Of a DNA stretch of 64,000 bases, positions 1 to 11,148 are shown one piece after another. The notes under the pieces were generated by a model. It did no database searches. It was not told the DNA's origin and saw only the letters and a program-made list of their open reading frames with translations. This DNA comes from Raphanus sativus (lineage: Eukaryota; Streptophyta; Magnoliopsida; Brassicales; Brassicaceae). Location of the stretch: assembly GCF_000801105.2 (NCBI RefSeq), contig NC_079519.1:13762668-13826667 (forward strand). The letters run 5' to 3'. How positions within the stretch are numbered: the stretch's first letter is position 1; every line of letters starts with the position of its first letter. A program made the translations under genes and the position numbers.

Positions 1-736
1 AGAACCTGATATATTACCTATTAATAATCTATCTATATAATAAATAAGTATAATTCGACGTTTTTAGGATTATTTTCAGTAGTTCAAAAAGAACTTATCA
101 TTTTTCCACAACACTTCCTTAAACTTTCATAGTTGTTTTGTGCATCGTAGCCTATTGTAATCATAATCCATAAAAGTACTTATTTATCATAATCGTTTTA
201 TGTAATTGTGTTCTTTACTGATATACATGGTAGAAAACATTAGGTTTTACTAATATTTCATTTAATCATGGTTTTACTAAATAAACGTAAAAATTGTCAA
301 AGTATTACTATGTGTATAGTAGTATTACTACTTCCTTGAAGACTACTATGTGTAATTTGTATTACTACTTCCTTGAAGATTACTATGTGTAAGGTAGTAA
401 TAAACATATACATGATGGCTGCACGTTTTACATGTGAAATTTTTCTCGTATTTTAATATTTTATATATTTTACCGTTTTACATGTGTTAGCCGTTTTACA
501 TGTGTTAGCCGTTTTTGGTATTTCATTTTATAATGGCTTTTGGACATAGTAAACCTAGTATATCTAGTTATCTTACTAACTCATTTTTGGCCATAGTATT
601 CCTTGTAAATCCAGTTTTCCAAACCTGTCTTTTGCAAACACCAAGTTTTTAAACATCCAAAATACATTGTTCTACCAAATTTGAAACATCCAAAATACAT
701 AAATAAAACATGAGTTAAACAAAGATGCAGAGCCTA
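1..736. other. A+T-rich intergenic DNA with short direct repeats
   Basis: No gene is visible. Around 300-400 a unit containing 'attactacttccttgaagat' followed by 'tactatgtgtaa' is repeated imperfectly. At 471-515 'ccgttttacatgtgttag' occurs twice in tandem. The stretch lies downstream of the broken DUF1985 gene and probably includes its 3' untranslated region. Confidence 0.5.
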
Positions 737-3496
737 CTAAGCTTTTGTTTTATGCTTTTTCGTCGGCCCTTCAATGTCTTCAGTCTTCCCTTCGGTGAAG
801 GGACTCTGCAACCACTTAGATTTTATCTTCTCCCTTGGCGCACATGCTACCAAAGTAGCTGATTCCTTACTTGGTCTGCTACTCTTCTCAGCTGCACCAT
901 CAGTCGGAGACCCATCAGTCTCAGCCTTCCTTGGTCTGCCCCTCTTCTTAGCTGCACCATCAGTCGGAGCCCCATCAGTCTCAGCTGCAGCAGCCTTCTC
1001 AGCCTTCTTCGCCTTCCTAGCTGCAGCAGCAATCTGAGCCCTCTTCTTAGCCATAACTTTAGCTCTGGTTTTTTCTAACGTCGCAGATCTGGGAACGCCA
1101 TACTTCACTGCCATGATCTTCACTTTAGGCCTGCGCTTAGAGTGTATCTCGGTGGGACTTTTTTCACCATTTTTTTTCTTCTCTACTTCCTCCACCATTT
1201 TTTCAGCAGTTTCTTTTTCAGGCTCAACTTGCTCGGTGGGATTTGCAGTTTTCTCCACCATTTTTTCAGCATCCGCAGCTTCTTTTTCAGGCTCAGTTTG
1301 CTCTGCCTCTTTTTCGGTGGGATTTCCAGCTTCCTCCACCATTATTTCAGCATCCGCAGTTTTTTTTCAGGCTCAGTTTGCTCTGCCTCTTTTTCGGTGG
1401 GATTTTCAGCTTCCTCCACCATTGTTTCAGCATCCGCAGCTTTTTTTTCAGGCTCAGTTTGCTCTGCCTCTTCCTCGGTGGGATTTTTAGCTTCCTCCAC
1501 TATTTTTTCAGCATCCACAGCTTCCTCCACTTGCTCAGTCGCAGTCTCAACAAACTGAGAGTGTATCCACTCCAGCAATGGTATAGATTTATATTTCTTT
1601 GCAGCTGCTGCCTTAGTCCTACCACGTGGAGTTTTAAGACTTTCCTCGGACCCTTTCTCAGCCTCTTTCTTTTTTTCCACATGTGGAGTGTTAGGACTTT
1701 CTTCAGACACTTCCTCAGAATCTCTAGCTTCTTCCACATCTTCATCAGATTCAGAAGGAAGTCTCCTCCACGCTTCATCCGCCTCTACTCTCCTCCTCTC
1801 AGCCTCTTGCTCAATATCATCATCCTCAGCCTCTTCCTCAAAATCTCCAGCAACTTTCTCACTGTTCTCCTTATCTCCATCATCCTCAGCTTTTTCCTCA
1901 GCTCCTTTCTCTCTTGTTTTCTCTGGTCTATCATAATTCATTGACCCTCCATAGTACTCACCATCTTCATTTCCCTTAGACTCAAGAGAAGTTAACCGCT
2001 TATCAATCTTCCTTACTTTTCTCTTCAGGTATCGCTGGGTCTTTTCCATTCCACTCAGCCTAGTGTCCATGGCCTCAAGTTTTGTATCCACTTGAACCTT
2101 GAATCCAACAAACCCTATTGCCAAAGAATTCAGAATTCCTTCTTCGAAGCCTTTCAAAGTGGACTCCAAATCAGCATTAGAGGATGATGCTTCAGCCACT
2201 TTCCCCTTGCCCTTCTTTCTCTCCTTTGAAAACTTTCGTGCTGCTATGTCCAACTCATACATTTCCTTCCACCATATTGTTTTTCCTTTCACATTTAACT
2301 AGTAGTTCCAAGTGTCACTTAGGCCGCCTTCTCTCTCGTATTCTTCTTCCACATCAATAATACGAGCCAACATGATTTCCTTGTCCACTGTTGGCAGCAA
2401 CATACTGTCAATAACCTGAAAAAAAAATTCAGATTACAACTCATAATAATACAAGCATATATCTGTCTTAGCGACAAAAAAAAATAGAAATAAAAAAATA
2501 CCTTTGTTTCACCAAGAGCAGCATAAATATCTTCCAACGGATAACCCTTCATGCTAGTCTTTTTAAACCGATTCTTGCACATCCTAGGACACTCTTCATG
2601 AAAGTCAGGTACTGGTTCTCGAAATTCCTTCGCCAGACTTGGAATACACTCAAACGCCAATATCTATACAAAAAACATCCAATCTGTCCACAATCCTCAA
2701 AATGAACTGGTCCAAAGGTCCACTATCCTTCGCCTTTCCTCTGATAAGCCGACCAAGGAAGAACAAAACAGCCATCTTCAACCTATCACTACACGGCTTC
2801 ATACCCACCAGCTTCTCCTTCACATCTTTTATAGTGATCCTCGCTCTATCCTTGAAGTAGGCATCAACAAACTTGTAGCTTCCCAGCTTTAAATATCTCG
2901 TCGGATATTCATGGCAATCTAAGCCAGAAATGAGAGCGTGCTCTCTCATGGAGTAACGGATGGGCACACCATTTACCCCAAACCATGCTATATCCTCTTC
3001 TTCAATACGAATGGTCCGCAAGAGTAGCATCCACATTCCCATCAGTTTCAGGTTCGGCTTTTGTGGCATGTGAAAGAAGTGATGAAATTGAGGGTGTTCG
3101 GTGAACCACTTTACCTCGGGCTTGAGCTTCTTGATGATGTTCACAGTCTCGGTCACAAAACACTTGGTCTGTATCTTGCAAATTTTTGTGAACTGAGAGT
3201 TGTCGAAGTACATCTCAAGAGGTTGCGTTGGTTGCCTTTCCTGAAATCACATAGATTTTTATTAGTCAACAAACATTAACAACATTTCTTACATGATTAA
3301 AAACCCATACCTGAGATGATGCAGACATTCCCTCACTTTCTGACCCATCTGAGACTGAGACCGAATGCACTGCCGGTTCTGGAACTGGGATTGGGTTTGA
3401 AACCTCTTCTACAATCGGGTTTCAAGCTCTCACAGATTGAGCAGTCTTGCTTTTGGTCGAACCCTTGCCATTAGCCTTCTTCGCCTTCTTTACCAT
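737..3496 (-). pseudogene. DUF1985 / AT-hook protein, transposon-associated, disrupted
   Basis: On the minus strand the reading frame starts at 3496 with a Lys-rich N terminus. Introns fit at 3310-3241 (gt...ag) and 2501-2416. The exon from 3240 encodes a DUF1985 domain (start TQPLEMYFDNSQFTKICKIQ; later ISGLDCHEYP and LGRLIRGKAKDSG). The remainder is a long acidic Lys/Glu-rich tail with an imperfect repeat of about 29 residues around EEAENPTEKEAEQTEPEK, then an AT-hook (KKRGRPRKAE) near the C terminus. Lesions seen: an in-frame TGA near codon 24 (about 3425), a frameshift near 2660, a TAG at about 2300, and a one-base frameshift in a T run at about 1362. DUF1985 proteins in Brassicaceae are commonly carried by MULE-type elements together with Ulp1-like proteases. 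No protease domain or terminal repeats were found here. The protein is not expected to be made in full. Confidence 0.75.
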
Positions 3497-4549
3497 CCTC
3501 TACAAACATATTCAAGTGCAATAACTCAGTTACATTTTCATCATATTCACAAAACTCACATAAAATTGGTAGAAAAGTAATTAAATTTAATCACAGAGTT
3601 CACAATGCAAACCAGATCAAACAACATAACAATCCCTCGATTCATACATAAATTTTCTCTATAATTTACAACAAAATCGCCACCCATTTCAGTCACAATT
3701 CTCCCAATTCTCATTCAACCATTCAACCAGATCAAACAACAAAATCGCCACCAACATTTTCCTCAATTCATTATCCCTGATCCGTTTTTCCCAGACCCTA
3801 ATCAAATTTCATCTACAACATACAGTTTTCCCCCAATTGTTTTGACCTAATTTTATTTCAAACATTACGGAGGAAAATCAAGACACTTACAGAGATGTAA
3901 GAAAGTTGAGAGAAAGGTGAAGAATGTCGAGGGAGGCTTGATTGAGGTTTGATTTTGAAGGAAACCGATGACAAATCGACGAGAAGCGGATGGAGCTTGG
4001 ACGGGGAAGAATCGCCTTTTTGTTGTCGAGAACGAGAGGAGTTGGAGAAGAAAGAAGAGAGTGGAGTGTAATGAAAAACGGCGTCGTTTTCGCATTAGGT
4101 TATTATTCTGGGTTTTACCCGGTTATGTTTGGGTCTGGGTCGGATAGTTCATTTGGATTGCGGTTGGGTCACGTAATAACTCTATTTTCGTAAGGGTATT
4201 TGAGTAGTTAACTCATGTTTTTATTTAAATATACTTAAATAATAATTAATATTTTAATAGGAGGAGACTAAAGAATTTTTAAATAGTCACAAGGGCGTCT
4301 GAGAATAAAGTCCGAAAGTTTCACATGCGTTTAGTTTTTACTGGTTGCTTTTTATGATATGAATTCCTAAATCACTTCTAATTTATTCTTCAGGTCTTTA
4401 TCATTATGAATCTTCAGTCACTTTTAAAAAACAACTAGATTATAACTCGTCATTTTAAAGGGTGAGTATATTTTTTGTTTAAAATTTTTCTGAAATTTTA
4501 ACTTTTATATTTAGGTTTTTTTATAAACATGTTTATGTTTAATTTTAAT
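3497..4549. other. Leader of the DUF1985 gene and A+T-rich spacer
   Basis: About 3500-4100 is the likely 5' leader and promoter of the minus-strand DUF1985 gene. It is a less A+T-rich stretch with pyrimidine runs. From about 4200 the DNA becomes A+T-rich with no ORF resembling a protein. Confidence 0.35.
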
Positions 4550-4913
4550 AGAATATATATAATAGTCATTTAGATAAACGAAATACATAATTTGACCGTA
4601 CATTTATCAATTGAACATGATCCAATTTTAATAAAATAGATAAATACACATTAGTTAAAAAAATCTTATTTAGAAATAAAATTCAAAATCACGCCATGAT
4701 TAATTTAATTGTTAAAATCTTTAATACAGATGATCATAAAATAATAATATCTAAACAAATTAAGGAGTAGACAAAGACAATAACTTGACGTGAAAATTGA
4801 AGTCTTTGAATCTTGAGATTTGTGACGCTTGTGAATTGCAGAGATGTTAAAAGAAAAAAAACGAGATGACTATACTTTACTAACCTCTTACAAAATCGAC
4901 TTTTATTTTGAAA
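4550..4913 (+). mobile_element. Left part of a hAT-like MITE split by a Helitron
   Basis: From about 4600 this stretch aligns by eye, in order, with the interior of the complete MITE at 29742-30531. Shared words include 'acacattagttaaa', 'ccatgattaa', 'cttgtga(a/g)ttgcag' and 'ttttatttt(a/g)aaa' just before the break. The far left terminus is not recognisable. The matching right part resumes at 8116, directly after the Helitron, so one older MITE was cut in two by the Helitron. Confidence 0.65.
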
Positions 4914-5072
4914 CTAGGTACTAACCCGCGCCTTGCGCGGAATGAGATGGTTAGATCAGCAATTTTTCGAAAATATTAGAAAGTATATATATATATAGTT
5001 TGGAATTTGGGTTTTGTGTGTTTATCTTACTCTCGAACTCATTTTGTTTATCTCTCTATGGCTCTCTCTCTA

Positions 5073-5214
<142 letters not shown>

Positions 5215-5951
5215 ATTTTATCAGTATTGATGAGTGTTTTAAAAAATAAGATTAAGATTTTAACATATTTTTATTTTAACATAAGAATGTATTAATGCCC
5301 GCACAAGGGCATTAATACGATTCTTATGTTTTATGTATAAATATTATTAATATCTAATCAAATGTTTTATGTATTATTAAAACTAAATTTGTTCTTCAGA
5401 TGTTTTATGTATTATTAATATAAATATGTATTATTCAAATACAATTCATATGTTTTATGTATTACTAAAACTAAATTTGTTCTCCATTCAGTTTTTGTGG
5501 TTCAAAACTATAAGCATTTTAGACATTACTTAATTCAATATACTTTGAGGTTTAAATTATTATCATATACTTTGAAATATGAAATAATAAATCATGCATG
5601 TGCGGGCATCGATATGATTTATATATTGCATGTATAGCTATTATTATTAGTGCATAAGTGGATCGTAATTATATTTCACTCTCGTTGTATCTTTGTATCT
5701 TACTCATTTAGGAATATCCACATATAAGTCTCTCTCTCTCTCATCATAAACATTTTAGTTTTTTGAAAAGGATAAAAAGGTAATTACGATCATATCATGC
5801 GTGCGGGCATTCATATGATTCATATATTACCCGTCTAGCTATTAGTATAAATATAAGTAGATTGTAATTCTTTCTCAATCTCTATGTATCATTATGTCTA
5901 ATTCATATACTACATGTTATGTTATTATTACGAGTGCATAAGTGGATCGTA

Positions 5952-6058
<107 letters not shown>

Positions 6059-6467
6059 ATATCCCCTTAATCGTAAACCTTTTTTTTGAAAAAATATAAA
6101 AATGTAAACATTCTTTTAATTCATCGATTATCTTTTAACTACCATAATTTTTATTTATATGGAAATATTTCCTAGTTTAATATTTTATCATGAATTTTTC
6201 TTGGGTGAATTACCAACTAATCATAGTTTGCCAATTAATGTACAATTTTTTTTAAATATAATAAATAAAATAATAATAATTTGTGTTAAGATTTTAAAAT
6301 ACAAGAAAAATATTATTAGCTGCAAAAAGATGAATTTTTAACAATTTTAAAACCGTCACAAAAAATTAAATCATAAACACTAAACACTATACCCTAAATC
6401 CATGGACAAAGTTTAAACCCATGGGTAAAAATCCAAACACTAAACCCTAAATTCTTGGATATACCCT

Positions 6468-6470
<3 letters not shown>

Positions 6471-6504
<34 letters not shown>
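6471..6504 (+). repeat. (CT)17 microsatellite after telomere-like motifs
   Basis: A short perfect CT run immediately follows a cluster of imperfect 'taaaccctaaa' telomere-like words (about 6375-6470). Confidence 0.95.
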
Positions 6505-6507
<3 letters not shown>

Positions 6508-8115
6508 ATTTTTATTTGTGTTTTTAATAAAGTAATTATAGTGTTTTAGTTTATATAGTGCAATATTATTGCTAATAAGAAAGGCAATACGAAAGTAAAT
6601 GCAAAATTAGATTATGTTAAATAGATATCTTATAAGTTCGAAGTTTAGATATTTAACATTTTTTTTACTGATTTGAGACTTGGTAAGCAAGAAAAATATT
6701 TAGTAGGTAAATATGGTAAGCAAGAAAAAAATTTATATTTTTTTTAACTGATTCTGCAAAAAACTTAACATGCACAACGTCCTCGTATGTATTAAACAAA
6801 ACATATGTGTTTTACAGAATCTGATCGATATTATTATCATGCAATGTTATCTAAGCCAATGAAGTAGTTAAACAAATGTGTTTTCTTGCACTGTACGTCT
6901 ATTTAGCTTCTTTCTATAACCTTACTTGACAAAAAAGAGAAGAGAACCCTTTTATTAGTTGAAGCTGTTGTTTTGGTTATTAAACTTCCGCGAAGGAGAC
7001 ACACATAGTTCTTTTTTTTTTGCTTCAAAGAATTCATACAACATATAACTTACATACATGAAACATCAGTGTGCACAAATAACCAAACTATAGCATACAG
7101 AAAAATACATGACAGTCTATCAAACTTGACTATAATGTTACTGGTTCGTTCAATCCAATTTTGGCTATGCAGAGAAGCAAATGACTCCGAATATTACTTA
7201 AATAAAAACTATGGTTATACCATAGCAGCAAATGTTTGATCACAATGCAAGACTTCCTTTGAATAGCAGCAAATCACCATAGAAGCAATTGTTTCACCCA
7301 CTTGCCTTGTCAAAATACACGACTTACTAACGTAATGCTTGCGAGAAACATGGAAATAAACATCAGCTCCACGAGCAGCTCGGTTCTACAAAAACATGAA
7401 AATTGTAGATAACTATGGTCGACCTATAAAACAACAAAAAATCAGTATAGAGACTATGAAAAACATAAAGTTTATTCTTCGTAAACGTATCAAATCTTTT
7501 CCTTCTCTCTCTCAATCTTCCATAGTTACTCGGGACTGAAGTTTGCTCGTCCCTTAGCTCGCCCTTAGCTCTTCGTGTTTGCTCGTCCCTTAGCTCTCCC
7601 TGTTTGCAAACGGAAAACTCATCTGATTTGGCCTTCGCAACTGAAGTTCAAACTCATCCGCTTTGGCCTTCGTCCCTTAGCTCTCCTTAACTTTTGTCCT
7701 CCTCGTCTACGCTAAGGGCTGGCTCATCGATCTCGGGGTCAAGAACCCGCAACAGAAGACAACAAGACTCGAAGGGAGAGAACGATGACGTGATGTTTCA
7801 AAGTGTTTCTGCTTCGTGGTGGTGAGTTTCGTACGCTCTTTATCAACATGCTGAGATGGGGATTCAAACCATAAGTTGGAAATGTAGTTGTTTCTACACG
7901 TTTAACGTCAACGCAGTTCGCGCATGAATGAAAAAAAAAAACTGGATTCGTTTCTTGTAATGGAAGCAAATAAGGAAACAAAGCAAAAAATTAAATGCTC
8001 CGTTTTTCTTAAACTCGCTCACAGAGTGACACGTGGATCCGAGCCTTCTCATGCATTCTCACAAAAATCGTTTAAGGAAAGCCTTAAAAATGCTTCTCCT
8101 TTAATATATAGGGGA

Positions 8116-8345
8116 TAAGAAAAGTTAATTACTGTATCAACAAATTTTTTAGTTTATATAAAAATAAGGATCTGGTTAGTTCATTGGGTCGCTGCTTTCC
8201 GGTTCTTAAGGGTTCAATATAAATTTTTAACTGATTCAATTTTAGTTTGATTTTGTCATTAACTCAACCCAAATTTGATATTGGGTTCCTGGTTAAATCC
8301 AGTCCGACCACTGCTCCAACTCGGGTTTAAAAGCACTTGTTTGAT
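8116..8345 (+). mobile_element. Right part of the hAT-like MITE split by the Helitron
   Basis: Matches the right end of the MITE at 29742-30531 in order: a 'ggttcttaagggttc' segment, 'cattaactcaaccca', 'gtccgacca' and the terminal 'cgggtttaaaagcactt', comparable with 'cgggtttaataacactg'. It continues the part that ends at 4913. Confidence 0.7.
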
Positions 8346-8441
8346 CTAATTAAACTCGATCAAATCCGACAAAACCACAATAATCAATAACACAAAATAT
8401 TTTGGGTTCGCTACCGGGGTACTGTTTGGTTAAAGTGAGAG

Positions 8442-11025
8442 TAGGCCTGGGCATAAATAATGAAACCCGAACCCGAACCCGAACCCGACCCGATCAAACC
8501 GTATCGGATCGGTTAATTATCATAGAGAAAATCCGATCGGGTTTGAAATTATGATACATTGGACTATGGGTTCGGTTCGGTATAAACCGAAAATCCGATC
8601 GGGTTTGAAATTATGATACATTGGATATGGGTTCGGATTAAACCGAAATAACCCGATACATACATTGAAGTATGTGTGATAGTAGACACGCGTGTTCCTA
8701 ACAGTTACTGCTTACGATTTTCCAAAAGCTCTACCCTAGTTTCGAAATCAAAACGGCTTAAGAAGAAGCGGCGAAAGAGGAATCGTTTCATCTTCTTCCT
8801 AGTCTAGATCTCTGCTCAGAGTAGACTTCTCTAATCTCCTATTTAAGCGACATCGATGTTTAGTCTCGACCTCACACTTTCTCCACCATCTGCGATTTCG
8901 AAGAATCAATCACAGGTTGGTGGCAAGCTTTTGTTTTCTTTTTCTTTCTCTGTTATAAGTTACAAGTCTAAAGTCTGTACTGATTACTGTTAGTGATTAG
9001 GATGAGTTCATATTGATGAATTACGGATATGATTGAGATTGATTGAAACTTGTTACTCTTCGTTACTATTTTGAGATTGATTGTAACTTGTTACTTTTGA
9101 TTTTGATTTCAGATGGATTCATCTTCAACACCAAACGTTCCTGACAACAACAATGACTTCGAAGGCAACGAAGAACAAGAGTTCCCGACTCCGGACAGTA
9201 GAGGCAAGAGTAAACAAGTTGTGTCTCCGGACAGCAGAGGCAAACGTAAGGAATCACCTGAAGCTAGTGGAGCAACGTTCCAGGCAGAGAACGTTGCTCC
9301 TCTGTTCACGGATTGGAAAGCCATCGAGAGGTTAGGTCGGTTCTTAGTCATCTTCTACAACTCGACTCTTGTTGTTTCTGCCTCAACCGCTCTCAATGCT
9401 TACAAGTGCTACGGGGAAATTGTAACCATAGCAGCCAACCTGATGGATTTGATGAAGAGCAGAGATCATCAGCTAAAGGTAAAGGCAGAGGAGATGTATC
9501 AGAAATTCGACAAATACTGGGATGGGTTGAAGAACATCAATAAGATGTTGATTGTGGCAACTGTTTTTGATCCCATGAAGAAGATGGATCTCGCAAGCAT
9601 GTGTTTTGAAGAGCTTTATGGACCGGACAGCTTGGAAGGTAAAGAGATGTATGATTCTGTGATCAGTGTGCTGCGCAGTATGTTCAAGGAGTACAGTGAA
9701 AGGTTTGGGAAGACTCAAGAAGAGCAATCTGATCAGTCTAAGAAGTCCAAGGCTCAAGGCTCTCGGTCTGCTGAACAGGAAGCATCGGTTCGTATGGATT
9801 TGGTTGAAGATGGTATTGGGTACAAGAGGATTGATCGAAGGTATAAGCAGAAGTTGAATGCAGGAGTGAGAGACAGGTGTGATGAACTTGAAATTTATTT
9901 GAAGGAAGCGGTTGAGAATCCAGAGTTGATGGTTGGTGTAGAGTATGATGTTCTATCATATTGGAAGAGAAACAGCATGAAGTTCCCGATTCTTTCATTG
10001 ATGGCAAAAGACGTCTTGGAATGCAAGTCTCCTCTGTTGCATCCGAGAGTGCTTTCAGCACAGGTGGAAGGATCATTGAGCCATCTCGGAGCTGCCTTAC
10101 TCACTTCATGGTCGAGGTGCTGATGTGTACCGAGCAATGGCTCAAGCAAGACATTCGATGTGATTCCAAGGTGCTTACTAATGCACAAATCCTTGAGGAT
10201 ATTGCAGAGCAAGAAGAAATTGAGAGAGGTATGTTTCGTAAATATGTTTCTGTACATATTGTGTTTATGTACATATTGTGTTTCTTACTTGTTTTTTTCT
10301 TTGCATCAGAATTAACTGGCTCTGTTTCTCAGCCATAAGTGTAAGGTAAAACATATTCTCTTTGCTGTTTCTCTTATTGAAATGCTCTTGTTATACGAAT
10401 AGAATTAACTGGCTCTTGTTGTCATTTTGTTTGGTAGGAATAGAAGATTGTCAAATGCTCACTTGGTCGTTTGGTCGTGGTGATGCTCTCGGAAGAAGCT
10501 TTACTCTTTGTTTTGTTCAACTATGGTGTCTTTTATTTTGTTATGAAACGATGGATGGATGTTGTTTTTTCAGTTTTGTTTTTTGGTGTGTTTGAACGAT
10601 CAATGATAGATGGATGTTGTTTTTTCATTTGGGATTTAATTATGAATTTGATGTTTTCGGATTTATTAAAGTATGGAGTCTTGTTTTCTGCTTGAATGAA
10701 ATTTTCATTTGAGTCTAAGGATAATGTATGGAGTTATATTTTTGTTAAAGTATGGAGACTTCAGACTTGTTCTTGTTTTATAAATGTGTATTTTAGTTTG
10801 GTATAACCCGAACCGAACCGATAAAATCCGAAACCGGAATGATATTTGATTACTTTATGGGTTTTATAATGCAATAAAATATTATACCAAATCCGAAGTG
10901 ATATTACCCGAAACCGACCCGTTTTAATTTTTTTTTAGAATGGGACCTTTAAGCCTAAACCCGAAAACCCGAAAATCCGAAAAACCCGACCCGAACCCGA
11001 ACCGATACCCGAACGCCCAGGCCTA
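8442..11025 (+). mobile_element. hAT-superfamily transposon with exact TIRs and TSD
   Basis: The ends are TAGGCCTGGGC (8442-8452) and GCCCAGGCCTA (11015-11025), a perfect 11-bp inverted repeat. They are flanked by an 8-bp direct duplication AGTGAGAG at 8434-8441 and 11026-11033, as expected for hAT. Subterminal regions are packed with CCCGAA/TTCGGG words on both sides. Near 8527-8650 a segment of about 60 bp containing 'aaaatccgatcgggtttgaa' is directly repeated. A truncated transposase gene lies inside (9113-10338) with a probable 5' leader intron ending 'gatttcag' just before its ATG. The exact ends and target duplication suggest a fairly recent insertion. Confidence 0.95.
9113..10338 (+). 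pseudogene. Truncated hAT transposase (RICESLEEPER-like), frameshifted
   Basis: The frame from 9113 encodes about 300 residues. A low-complexity N terminus is followed by the DUF4413-type middle region of plant hAT transposases (TDWKAIERLGRFLVIFYNST near residue 64; KYWDGLKNINKMLIVATVFD further on). A single-base loss at about 10016-10021 moves the rest into another frame, which carries the hAT dimerisation motif QVSSVASESAFSTGGRII. A GT donor near 10228 and a short last exon ending at 10338 are plausible. The N-terminal BED zinc finger and the first half of the catalytic region are missing, so this copy should not be able to transpose itself. It could produce a DNA-binding-deficient, dimerisation-capable fragment. 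Intact elements of this kind belong to the DAYSLEEPER/RICESLEEPER group. Confidence 0.85.
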
Positions 11026-11148
11026 AGTGAGAGGAAATGTTGAAAGAAAAGTGGTTCGTCTCCTCCGTTCATCGGGTGTAATAATTCAGATCTCCCACTT
11101 TTCTGCAGCATAAGAAAAGAAAAGGGTCATCGCTTTTTGATTCTTACA

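Noticed and set aside
774..2302. Plus-strand open frames across the DUF1985 gene
   Set aside because: Their Ser/Phe-rich composition is the antisense shadow of the Glu/Lys-rich minus-strand repeats.
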